A stretch of DNA of 64,000 nucleotides from Neckera pumila (Eukaryota > Streptophyta > Bryopsida > Hypnales > Neckeraceae): assembly GCA_963969595.1 (NCBI GenBank), contig OZ018412.1:3536501-3600500 (forward strand), written 5' to 3'. Below are positions 46,701-59,000 of this stretch, one piece after another. The translations under genes were made by a program, and so were the position numbers. The notes below the pieces were generated by a model, which searched no databases, was not told the origin of the DNA, and saw nothing but the letters and a program-made list of their open reading frames with translations. Within the stretch, counting starts at the first letter, position 1; each line of letters opens with the position of its first letter.

Positions 46701-47270
46701 TCCAACTTGATCATGCACTGATTGTGTTTTTTCTTGGGGTAAAGATTTAGTTAAAATATCAGCTGTCATATCAAATGTTGGAATATGACAAAGTTGAATG
46801 TCTTTGACAAGTATCTTTTTTCATGTGAAATGATATTGGGTATCCACATGTTTGCTGCGGGAATGATATTTAGGATTGTTGTTTAGAGCAATAGTACTTT
46901 GGCTGGCAAAATAAATAATGGTAGAATTTGATTGTGGAAAACCAAGTTCATTTAACAAATGTCTTAACCACACAGCTTCAGCTATTGCTTTTGATAATGC
47001 CATGTATTCTAATTCTATGGAAGATAAAGCAATTGATTGTTGTTTTTTATTGCCCCAAAAAATAACACCACCAGGCTAAATGAAAACCATATTTTGAGGT
47101 GGAACGATGAGTATCTTTATCTCTAGCCCAATTTGCGTCAAAAAAGCTATATAAGATCTCTCCATTATATTGTTTTTGATACTTAATGCCATAGGAAAGC
47201 GTTCCTTTAATATATATCAAAGAGCATTTTAAAGTTTGAATATGACTATACCAAGATTAGAAAGATATTG
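46701..47270 (-). pseudogene. Ty1/Copia RNase H relic
   Basis: Minus-strand frames give LRYIKGTLSYGIKYQK, FFDANWARDKDTHRSTSKYG, a frameshift in GGVIFWGNKKQQ, then SIALSSIELEYMALSKAIAE, VWLRHLLNELGF, and after one stop DILTKSLPQEKTQ. These are the ordered motifs of a Copia polyprotein C-terminus. No LTR is recognised, so this is a truncated relic. Confidence 0.85.
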
Positions 47271-47335
47271 TGCTAAGCTACATATTGCATAAGCACAATG
47301 TGGTCTAGAATTGATAATAGCATATCACTAGTAGA

Positions 47336-48768
47336 AAAATTAGCGTCCAAATTAATAGAAAAGTGTTGATTTCTTTTGTTGATTTGGTCAAATCCAGGGG
47401 AAAGGGAAAGAAAAGAGGGTGGCCATTCAAAGTTCAAAGTTTTTTGAAAAAGTACTCCACTATGCCCAAATGGCTGCCAAAGTTTGCTAAGTTCAAAAAA
47501 CACCAAATTCTTAATGATTAAGTTAAAAATATATATTTTTATTATACATAGAATTACAACCATACATGGTGTTTTAATCCCTAGATAATCAAATGGCATT
47601 TTTTTCGTCACATAGCAATGAGCTTGCTACAGACAAATTTTTTATCTTTTTCTTTAAAATTTTTACACAACATGTGGTCAAGGAGTAACTCAATGGGCAG
47701 CTCGAGCAGCACAAAAAAAACACTTTTGTAAGAATAAAAAATTTAGTTTAGTTTCTTAGATTTATATATACGTGGAAAGCTTTGAATTATTCCATTTAAA
47801 TTAATAAGATGAAAGTTATGAGGAATTTTAGTATGCGGGTAATTATGGAATCTCTATTTTGAAATAAACATTAAAGTTCTTTATTTAACTCAATTTTCAA
47901 TATTTTAAAAAATAAATAAAAACATTGAATGTCAATTATTTATTACAATATCACAAGTTTACAACCATTGGCATTGGAATATTTCAATTCCATAACTAAC
48001 TCTTAATAATTTGGTATTTTAAATCATATTCTACCTTTTTCTATTTATTATTTTTTTCAAACATAAATCTGTGGAAAATATATATATATATTTTCAACTT
48101 ATTTCTTCAACACACAATATTATTGAGAATAACAAGTTGTAGAATCTACACATTTTTGTCTAAAATTTTGTAAAATTAAATTCACTATTTGGAAAGAGTT
48201 CAAAATACTTCTTTTGGAAATCTAAACAACATGATCTTGTAATTAGTAAGGTTTCTTATTTTGAATTTTTAGGAGGGTGAACTCTAAAGTAAAAAGTGAC
48301 CTTTTAGGACATTATTATTTAATTGCAACTTGAATTGGTCTAAAATTTTTAGGCATTGAAGTCTAGTAGTAAAATACCTTTGGTAAAAAATTAACAAGAA
48401 TTATATTCAATAAATATTGCATTGGAAAGGGCTTGCCTCAAAGAAAAAATTGGCTTGAAATCACGCTTCAAGGCTTTAAAGGTTCATTAATTATTTGGCA
48501 TCAATGAACTAATATTGCCTCATTGCAATAAAACAAAAACATTCTAAAATATTCTAAAGTATTATGAATGTGCAAAGGGGGAGTCCAAAGATTTCAAAAG
48601 ATTCCCTCAAGATTCCCTCAAGATTCTTAAAGATTCCCTAAAATTCTGTTGATTAGGTCATTGCCCCATTCAAATCAGCAAAAAGTGGACGGCCATCTGT
48701 TGGTTTTGATAATATGGTCATTAAAAATTTGATTTTGTGTTGATTTCGTCGAGATTTTCTAAGTAGTG
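47336..48768. mobile_element. CACTA-like nonautonomous element 2, 1.43 kb
   Basis: The left end is CACTAGTAGAAAAATTAGCG and the right end, reversed, is CACTACTTAGAAAATCTCGA. Subterminal motifs GTTGATTTGGTCA and GTTGATTAGGTCA repeat near both ends. A part of the 25478-26115 arm (TTTTTTGAAAAAGTACTCCACTATGCCCAAATG) lies at 47448-47480. It is AT-rich and noncoding. Confidence 0.6.
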
Positions 48769-51700
48769 TTGAAGGAATTTAACTGTCTACACCAAAATGA
48801 ACTTGCAATTTTGGATCAACTATATATGGTCAATTGGGCAAGTAAAGATTATGCAATATCACTCATCAATGTCGTCATAATTCCCTTTTTGTAAATTTTG
48901 AGGAAGATGGAATTTTCTGTATTCTTAAGAACTTATAGTCCAATTCAAATTAGTGCCACTTGCCTAATAAGAGTCAAATATTTCTTTATAATCCACCAAA
49001 AATAACCCCATTTGTCTTTACAAGTTGTTACATCTCAATTGCACTCTACTAGGTCACCGCAAATCTCCATCACCTCAGCTAAAATTTAGAACCATTGCAT
49101 GTTTTCTTGGTGCGTCAAGTTGAACTTGTAGTGATTTTTCAAGTCATCAAAAAAATTCTCACGCTTTGTTTGGATGAGTGCAAAGCCATTTTAACTTGCA
49201 TCAAGTTTGATTGTCATTCTTTGTGAAGCCGCTTGGTGGGGATGATTTGAAATTGTAATATCAAGTTCTCTTGGATTTTGTGAACCACGTTTTTTTGAAT
49301 CTATGAAAGCAAATAAAGCTATGTAGTCGCTTTAAAATTTTGCAGTTTTTACTATTTGTCTTTAGTAGTGAGAAAATTGAGTAGATATCCTATTTTTGTA
49401 TGGATAGGTAGTTAAAACTTGGAGGGTGCACTATATACTATGCTTAGACATCACGTACGACCAAGCCCCTATCTTTAATTTGAAATTTATATTTGACTTC
49501 ATTTTGGATACCCTCTTTTTTTTTAAAACTTTTAACAACAGAATACTTGCCATGGGAGTGCCCAACACTAGTGGGATGTAAAGACTTTTGCACAAGAGAA
49601 TGTGTATTCCTATGGTGGTCAAGTGTAGAAATCATAAGGTGCAACATTGTGAATCAATGCAGCCCAACAGAACCACCTTCAAACAACATTTGCTTTCACA
49701 GTGGAACTAACGGCAGTACTATACACAAACTAGAAACCATTAAGAAATTCATACACCGAGCATTTACCAAGCAGAGACAATGCTGCATTCACAAACAAGA
49801 CAAAAAGTGAGTCATCTCAATGAATGGTGAAAATGCAATGAACACAAGCATAATGTCTGTGTTAACAAACACAACAAATTGTCCCAAAATCTACTTGAAA
49901 ACCTCAAGGCTATATTAACTAAATTCTAAAACTGTAAGGTCAAATTGCAACTAAGAAAATGCATCTAAAACCACAAGAGGTGTCTTATCTTGGAAATGGA
50001 ACACAAAAAACTGGCAGCCTTTGCACATGACTTCAAATTTGGGTGATGCCTGCAAATACCCTGTACAGCTAAAAACCACAACCTACAATGAAAGCAAAAC
50101 TTAGGCACATGAACCGTGAAGGTGAAATCACACATGTTGCAAGTTCTTGTATGCTATTGCAGAATTGAAGAAAACGAACAATATGAATTTTAGCTGCGGA
50201 AAGGAAGACGTCAGACATGCAAGGGCTACAAATGCTTCAGTGACCTCATTGGAAGGCCGAGGTTATCCAAACATTTGGGAATTTCACCGTTTCATCTTCT
50301 TTGTGCATGTGGATCTTAGCCTACCATCCAATGCACAAAATTCAATGCAGCTAATGTAGATCCACAACACGCAGGTCTTTTGGATACGACATTTGTCTTT
50401 CTCGTCCCAAAATTTGAATAGCCACTCCAAGATTTCATTGGATTCAAACGTGAACCTCAGCGCTTCCAATGTCATAGCACCTGCAACGTCAACCTTCCCA
50501 AAGTATTCCGGATTTATACCCTCATCTTCTAGTGTCTACATTGTGATCGTCTTTGGAATATGGCCAGCCACACTTCTTCTGAATTCTAAATTCTATCCTA
50601 AACCCTATTCAACCACCTTTCTATTGTTCTGACCCAAATGCCAGCATAATAGCAAGATGTGCAATGTGAAGTGTCTTGCATCCACTAAACTTGCGTTCTA
50701 CCATAATGAGAGAATCACTCATTTCCACCACTTACAAAATTGTAAGCCTAAACCACATGCAAACACATTGAAAATTCAAGACACATTAGCAACAAGCATT
50801 CACAGCGTCTCTGACAAGTCGAACATTCACAAAAGTCCAAGTTGCAGCTCGGCAATTGGAAACACAAAACCCTAACTGCAGACAAATGTTAACTCGTTGG
50901 TTGAATTGGTGAGTCATTATGAGTGGAATTCAAGTAGAAATCATCCATTACAACTTCATCCAGGACTTCTCATCCACTGGCACAAATAAATCTACAGCAC
51001 CAACAATCCAGCCCCTTGGATTCCTTAAGCCCCAGTTGTCCAAAGTTTAAATTTGAGGAGGGGGGAACCAAGCTCATTATAGTCCTTAAAGTTTTGATTT
51101 TTGGGAGGGATTTTTGCCAACCCTACTTTAGAAAAAAGAAATAGGAAAATTTGTATATTATCCCATACCCTTCATTATTTATAATTGAAAACATCCCATT
51201 TAGTGATGCTAATGTACTTCTAAAATTGTCTAAAATTTAGGCTAAGGTAATTAAAACCACCCTTCATTAGTTTGCACGTCATTTCTAAAAAAATTGAGAG
51301 TGCCCCCCTCCCCCCGAGAGTTAAAAGAGACATTTTGTCAAACTATTTGCAATAGAGTGTAGTAGGGTGGACTAAGTCTTGTGAGAGGACTTTGGATATA
51401 GGGTAAAGTCATTTGACAATTTGTCGTAGGGATGGTTACCAAACATTTATTTTTTCTAGTGATATAGTCTGGCAATTTTGGAATTTTGAGCCCCCACTCT
51501 CTTGGTGTTCTTTCATTGAGTCAAATAGAAAAATCTTGTAGAGAGAATTCCTTTATGCAATTGCAATTAGTTTTTAACAATTTTTCTTGTAATCATTCAA
51601 TTTTGTGTTTTCTAAGTGGGTTGTGTGGTAAATCTAGTGATTGGATTTAGTTTCTGTATACTTGTGACAAATTAAGTGAGGTAATTTCATTGTTGTGGTA

Positions 51701-53666
51701 TTTACAAAGTTGTTTGTGATGAGTTGTTTCATTGTTAGTAGAGCTACGATAGTTTTTAATAAATTGTGAAGTTTGGATCTTTATCAAATCTAGTTACTGG
51801 ATTATCTTTGTGTGTACAGTCTGTAAACAAAATGTCTGTGGACTCTGCTGGTGCCGTGAGTGTAGATAATAGAGATTGTTAAAATGTATTTGAGAACAAT
51901 TCATGACTTGTATTTGCTACGACGCTAAGTCAGTAGTTTGAGTATTCAGAATGAATTCAGTATAGGGATGTGAAGGTAATTTAGAAATTGAAGATGGAAC
52001 AAGGACTTTGAGAAGATGGACAACTGTGCGACAAGATGAATTGTCAGAAAGATGCTGATTTGGACCTTTGCGTTTAAATTGGAAGTGCAACTCTTGACTA
52101 TTTGCTTCATTAAAGTTGTCTATGCTATATGAATTTTTGTACGCTGCTTTATGTGTATGTATGAAACGAATGGTTGTGATTAGATGGGTTTAGATAACTT
52201 GTAGTGTTGAAGTTAAGTTGTGTATAGTTATAAGGTGCATTGACCAATAATTTGGCGATTTGAATGATGAATTCTGAATCTATAAGAAATTCATATGTAA
52301 AGAATCTTTGCGTGAATAACAAATTGTCATTTAGCACCCCTAGTTTTGATCACCTAAGGCAGATAGTTGGAGTGAGAGGGCGCTTGGTTATATCAAGAGA
52401 AATTGTTGAGCAAAATCTGCACTATTATTAGTAAAAATACTGCAAGTGTAATAATAAATTAACTGAAAATAGTCAGGATCTTTGAAAATTGTAGATTGTG
52501 CCATTTGTATCTAAGGCTAACAATTGGTCAAAATTAACTTTGAAAACGTGTCGGTCTTAGACTAATTGTCAATTGGTATAATATTGGTCCAGCATCTATG
52601 TAAGGGAATTTATAAGGATAAACCAAATACAGGTGTCAGTAAGTGATGGCGATTGCCCCGATTGTGGATTAACTTGTATAATTATGGATTAGTGAGATTG
52701 ACCAACTATTGTGCTTTATGTAGTTAATACTATTCGAGGAGCTAGCATACACAAAATTACGTCCTGCATTTTGTTAGGGACAATTTGTTGTAGGATGGAG
52801 ACTGATTTCTTTAAGCACCCAAATTATTAATTTGGCTAGTTAAGTAGTGACTAAGACAATTTGTCAAGGTAACGTATATTAACAGTAAGTAACGAATCGT
52901 GTACCATATCATTGTAGAACATATTTTTGCATTAATTAGGTGCGAGCATTTGCATAACAAATTGTAGTTTATTTTGGACAATTTGTCAAATGATCCCGTC
53001 CTAAGCAAGACTAGAATGGCATTCATGCGTTCATAGCATGAGTAACAAACTGGTCACAAAATTTTGACCCTTGAAAATAAGAATATAAACAAATTGTTTT
53101 TATCGTTTAGGAAATTGTATGTTAATTACATATAAATTCTATTTTGTTCTAAAATACAAATGTTTTTAGCTATAACACATTAGACTATTTGACCATTCCT
53201 TAAATTAGAACCCCTATATTATAGTCCTGGATATTTGCGAGGTAGGCAAATTCTAGACTACAAGCTGTATAAGCATTACGTAAAGCTTTATTTTTCCCTT
53301 TTCCTAAAGCAAATGATGTTTGCTGTCTAGTCATGCATTTATGCTCTTCTCATCATTGGACAATCCAACGACACCTGCAAGTGAATCATGTTTTATATTC
53401 CCTTCGTCCCCAACTGATCTTCCTGTTTAACAAAAAGTTCCAGATTAAGGTCAAAAATCAATATTTTAAATTGTATTTTGAAGTATAAATACAATGCAAT
53501 GCTCTCCTATCATCCTCTAAATTTCAGCTTTTAATCTATTATCAAATCAAAGCTGTTGAGCTTTGAAATGTGATTTTTTGGGGCCATTTGGGAGGAGCTT
53601 CGGTAGCCAATGATTTCTGCAATTTCCGCACTATCTATTGTGACCTTTTGCCTTCCCGCAATGTGA
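48769..53666. other. AT-rich stretch without a supported gene
   Basis: No gene is recognised with confidence. Scattered (A)CAATTTGTC motifs occur at 49873, 51414, 52781, 52856 and 52976 and may be ends of small decayed transposons. At 50520-50318 (-) an open stretch reads GINPEYFGKVDVAGAMTLEAL then FTFESNEILEWLFKFWDEKD; it has coding-like composition but I cannot name a family. No start or splice context supports a gene model. Confidence 0.4.
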
Positions 53667-54066
53667 GCTGGAGTTTGTGCGCCGATGGTGTCCACGGTGT
53701 ACTGGAGTTTGTGCGCCGATGGTGTCCACGGTGTACTATAGTTCATGCCATAAGGTGTCCGAAAAGAACAATACGGAGTAATTGTGTGTCATTTCGCACC
53801 TGCTGCAAAACAATTGCTCTCATCAAGTTAAAAAGGATATGTTTGTTCATAGGTGGCATCAACCACTTTAAACCGGTCATTTTCCACACATTCAGTCTAA
53901 ATAGGGAGTGCAAGCCTACTGCAGCTAAGTTACCTTCTCTAGCCATGATGACCCTTCCAAAAGTCTACAGTGACTGGTCCCTCCCATTTCCTATTCTTGA
54001 TTAAAAAATTGCAAAAGTCTACAGTGACTGGTTCCCCCATTTCCTATTCTTGATTAAAAAATTGCA
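53667..54066 (+). repeat. Two short tandem duplications (34 bp and 57 bp)
   Basis: CTGGAGTTTGTGCGCCGATG and following bases (34 bp unit) occurs twice at about 53668-53736. A 57-bp unit beginning AAAAGTCTACAGTGACTGGT occurs twice at about 53951-54066. Confidence 0.85.
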
Positions 54067-55429
54067 ACATTTGCACTCATCATTAGGTAGAAGTTTCTTC
54101 ACAACCTTTGTGCACATGCTTTTGTTTCATTTCCCGGGCTCTTCCTCCACGTCACAAGAGGAAGATCATTTTGGAACAAAATTTTAAGGCCAACCGGAAG
54201 ATCATTTTGGAACAAAGGGAGTAATAAATAACATCATTTCTTCATAATCTTGTATTAATACCATAGTTTTTTTGCAAGTAAGAACTTAACTGACAATTAA
54301 GAGATTAGGAGGTAATTAACAATACTAAATTCAATTCTTACTTTGGGTGCTTTCATCACAAAGTTAGAACCTACGGATTGTAAAAGCTAGACATTGTCGC
54401 ACAATTGGAGGCCCTTGTTGCAATTGAACTCATCATTGATTGAGTTGCCCTCAAGAAGTACACCCTCAAGAATTGTTATAAGTGCAAGAATTCCTCAATC
54501 CCCTCTCAATCATTGCAAGAATTGTATACAAATTATGAGCAAGAAATAGAATTGCGCCAAAGCATCAAAGCAAGAAATGGAATTGCAAGGAAAATAGCAG
54601 AGAACTAGGACTTTAGTAAACAACGGCAATGTTTTATATGAATCGTAGAAAAAATATTAGAATTCATGTCAAAAATCTTCAAATTGTCAAATCCTGCAAT
54701 AGTTTGTGGCATTCCAGATAAATGATTCAAATACAAAGTGGAGAGTAGATTTGGTAGTGTTAAATACAAGATTGATAGGATGGTGTGAATGTACAAGTAA
54801 AATCAATTTGTAGGTATTTTAACATCACCACCTGATTAAGTGTACAAAGACCCTAAGCATTTGAAATTTGTAAACTAGGAACAAAAAAAATTTGACTTCA
54901 AACCATACTAAGTAGGACTTTACTTATAGTTGCTCTCCAAATATCCTACAACAAATTATTCTTGATATCTTGATGAGAGAGAGAGAGAGCTTAGAGTGAT
55001 CATGGAAATCATCCCTTTCCATTACCTTGTGAATCTTTGGCTTACGAAATAGCAAAAGCACTCATTGGAAGTCAAACTATTGTAAAAGACCTCCCCTTTT
55101 CACAATAAAATTTCAAGGATGAATAGTTGCACTTCTATCCTACATAGGAGATTCTCTTGTCATTCATCATCCGCAAAACGTCCGCCTCAATGGCCTCAAC
55201 GTTTAAGGATTAGACAATGTTATGAATTGAATTTACAAGAAACCACATCATTACAAAGGTGACAGTTGAAGGCCGAATCACGTGGAAACTGATAACAACG
55301 ACCCCACCGGTGCGCAACAACCGGAAACGCCACAACGCCCGCTACTGACGTGCGACCCATCAATCTTCCCCTAAAACCCCGCGTGTCTCGGATTGTTCCC
55401 GTTCCCGCACCTTCTGATCACGCGCTCTG
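54067..55429. other. Intergenic; copy 4 of dispersed repeat near 55040-55135
   Basis: No gene is recognised. A short GA microsatellite lies at 54974-54990. The segment at about 55040-55135 is the minus-strand copy of the 21381 repeat. Confidence 0.45.
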
Positions 55430-55880
55430 TGAATTGGCTCCCGTGACCGTCCAATTTGCGGCAGCAATAACTTACAGATCATTGCCTGCGCAGTCGACTC
55501 CCTGGAAAGTCCCTGGAATTCGAATTTTGTGTTCCGCAGCCGAGGTTGTGGCGAACAATCCGGCCTTCCTCCTTTGGGCCGGGTCGCCGGGAAAGCGCAC
55601 AGGGCAATGAGAGTGACGCGAGAGTTTCTGAAACTCTGTAGATCTGGTCTCTGAATTTTGAATTGGCTTCCCAGACCGTCGAATTTGTGGCAGAAAATAG
55701 AGATTTTTGCGTGCACGATCGACTCCTAGGAAGTCCCTGGAATTCGAATTTTGTGTTGCGCAGGTGAGCTTGTGAGAGAGAGATTTGGCACTCTTTTTTG
55801 GGGGGTGAAAGCGCACAAGGCCATGACAGTGACGCTAGAGTCATTGAGTCTCTGAAGATCTACCTTTGAATTCGTGTGCG
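55430..55880 (+). repeat. ~228-bp tandem duplication upstream of pectin methylesterase
   Basis: GAATTGGCTCCCGTGACCGTCCAATTTG at 55432 recurs as GAATTGGCTTCCCAGACCGTCGAATTTG at 55660. The later phrases GGAATTCGAATTTTGTGTT and AAAGCGCACA(G/A)GGC(A/C)ATGA recur at the same spacing. The second copy ends about 140 bp before the start codon, so promoter or 5' UTR sequence has been doubled. Confidence 0.85.
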
Positions 55881-56019
55881 TGGATTGAGAGATTGTGTGC
55901 GTGGATTCCTATGCGTGGGATTTTGCGTATGTGCATGTTGACGAGAGCTAGCGACGGGATTTGTGTGTGATTTCGTCACAATTCGGTGCAGGGGTAAGGA
56001 TGTGGAGCCTCGGGACACG

Positions 56020-59000
56020 ATGGCTTCGCATGAGGAATCCAGTTTGCTGTTGCGAGAAAAAGAAACCAGCAGCAGCGAAGCTTTCGCGATTGAGCGCGCA
56101 GCGGTGACGAAGCCATCTCGTCGGGGCTACTGCTCCTGCGTCCTTATTGTCGTCACCACCGCGTCCATTCTCCTCGCCGCGGCCGTGATCCTCGTCCTGA
56201 TTTTCCACACCACGCAACTCCGCAGTGAGGATCATAATTCGGGGCTCCAGATTCGCGGTGCCCGAGCTGTTGCGCTCGCATGCAACGCGACGCGCTTTCC
56301 TGAGACTTGCGTCTCAAACCTCACCGCGAATCCTTCGTCGCTCACAGCCGCACCACTCGGCCTCACCATTACGGCCGCGACGGTCGCGACGGACGCGGCC
56401 TCGACCTTGCTCTCGCAATCGATCGCACTACGTCAGGACCCAGAAATTATTCGCAACGCTACTTACACGGGACTCGTGGACGACTGCAAGGCGAATCTCG
56501 CTCTAGCCAAATCGCATTTGGAGCGCTCCTCGCTCTTGCTCTCGGCGACTGTCGCCTTGCCGAATCTCCAAGCAACCGATCTTCAAACCTTCCTCAGCGG
56601 CGCCCTCACGCTCACGGGCTACTGCGGCGACGGACTCACCCGCGTCGCGACCACCAAAGGCGTAGAGTTACAACACAGGGCGACTCTCACCTTTGAGGTT
56701 ATCAGCAACGCTCTCGCGTTCGTGAATGCGCTTGCTGTGCATGGCGAAGAGTTGGAGAATTGGGTGCCCTCTTATTTTCTTGCGAATGCGCGTCGGGATG
56801 CGGGCGCCGCGTCTCCTCCGTCGCGGCGACGAATGCTGATGGCTACCACTCGAGAGTTCTCTCCATCGCTGCCGAATTGGCTTGGGTTTGAGGATCGAAG
56901 AGCCTTGCTTGGGGAATCTGGTGTGGACCCTAACGTTACGGTTGCGCTTGACGGATCCGGGAATTTCAGTAGCATTCAGGCCGCGGTGACCGCGGCGCCG
57001 GTGAATAGGAGCCGGTTCGTGATTTATATCAAAGCGGGCGTGTATGAGGAGATTGTGCGAGTCGCGAGCGATCGGATCAATGTGATGTTTGTGGGGGATG
57101 GGATCAACCGAACGATCATCACCGGGAATCTGAGTGTGCAGGTGCCCGCCATCACTACGTTCAAGTCTGCCACTGTCGGTAAGAATTCTCCCTTCCGAAA
57201 TGTTTTAAATCTACACGATAGGAGTGTCAGAGTTTGCAACATCGACTACCAGAATCTCCAATTTTGTTGAGGTGCCAAAGTCATGGGATTCTGCCAATTT
57301 AATGAAATTGACGTTCAGATTGCCATTAAATTGACGTTCAGATTTGATTACTTACCTTACTAATAATCCTCGGCCGTGATTCTAAGTTCAAATTCGGGTG
57401 AAAACTTTAGCTGTTGTGGAGAGTTTTCAAGTCTCTTCTCGTAGGACTCTAATCATATTTTAGTTTCTTGAACCCCTAAAGAGTTAAGATGTTCAAATTA
57501 GGTTTCATGCGTGTTACAGCAGTTTCGAGGAGTTCATATGGGGGCTTTCTTTTGTCCAATTTGATTTGATTTTTTGACGGACAGGGTATTATCAAATTAG
57601 TCATTTTCAAACCATGAATTCTTGGTCCTTGAGATTTGTAAAGAAGTTCCGTCCCAGGGTGCGTGGGGTGCCGGCTGGTGACTGCGGGTGTGTCAGTTTA
57701 CTTTCTCATGATTCAATGAGTCTGTCACAACTTACAAGTGCTGGGTGACTTTGTACGAAGGAGTACCGGTAGTTCCGTTAGATGGTGGAGTCCGTGGCTC
57801 ATAGCCAGGAGGTAACAACCAGTGTAACTTAACGGACATCAGTTCAGGGACAACTTTCTTGGGCCAAAACTTATGGATCCTTTTACTTTACCTTCTATCT
57901 GTCCCCATTGCAAGTTCCCTCTTGAAACAACATCACAAACAGTAACATTTGAGAAGTTGAACGGGATGTTGAAACACTGCAACCTCTTGTTAGTTAGTAA
58001 TGCATTGTCAACCTCTTATTCACTGCAATTGATGCAATTTCAGTTGCCCAACTATTGGCGCAAGTCGTTAAATTGGCGTTAGTCAAAGCACCAAAATTGT
58101 GACATTCAAGTGAACATTCAGAGCTCTAAAACCTGAGACTAATCCAACACCTGCACAGATGGAGGTTCCAGACAGGCGCTTGGATACGGCCGGTCTCTTG
58201 AATTTTCCTCATTTCACAAATCTGACGTTCTTAGATGTCAAACACTCTAGAATTCAGAGTTTTGGACACTTGAACGTCAGAGTTTTGGTGATCATGAAGC
58301 ACAAATCATGAGCAGCCACTACGGATCGGAGTCTATCCAACATGGCTCGAATTCGTCATGGTTACTCACATTGTCCTGGTCAGTTAACTGTCGTCAATCG
58401 TGGCCTCACCCGTGCGTACTTAGAATACATGCCAGTGTCAGGCTCAGATGACCTGCATGATGACCTGACAGAAACGCAATCCATGTCAGCTGTTGGGATC
58501 CAGGTAGGAGTTCATGCAGGTAGGAAACGTCAATTTCGTTAAATTGGCACAAGTCCAGAACAATAACATGGTGCACCCTAAAGCCTAGAAAAATGATCGG
58601 GTCGAGGCGGCCTAGGACGCGCCTTGCCTTTCGGGGTGGGGCGCGATGCGGGGAGGGACGTCGACTTGCTGCAGTCGGATACTTATGAGAGTGGGCGCGC
58701 TTCGCCCCTTGGAGTTCGCTCCGGGGGTGTGGGCCGCGGAGTTACCGGATGCGTTGCTACCTCGGGGCTTTTGGTTTGGAAGGAATAGCTCAAGAAAGAA
58801 AAATTAAAAAATTAAAAATAAAGCCTGGAAAAATGAACTGATGTAGGGAGCGAAGACGGGGTGGGGGTTATAAAACCGAGCTTAGCAATGTTGTAGGTGA
58901 AATAGAAATTGCATTATAGTTTGCTTATCTATCGACCCAGCAAGCTAATGTAAACTTCAAAATGACGCATGGAATACCGCCAATTTCATAGAATTGACGT

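Noticed and set aside
53667..54004. 144-codon plus-strand frame at 53570-54004 as a gene
   Set aside because: It is built over two short tandem duplications and shows no domain or splice support.
55360..55844. Three overlapping minus-strand frames of about 115-121 codons
   Set aside because: They share internal peptides because they read the duplicated PME upstream block; no domain is recognised.
56225..56975. Arg/Ser-rich frames overlapping the pectin methylesterase
   Set aside because: Out-of-frame readings of a GC-rich exon; only the main frame carries PMEI and PME signatures.
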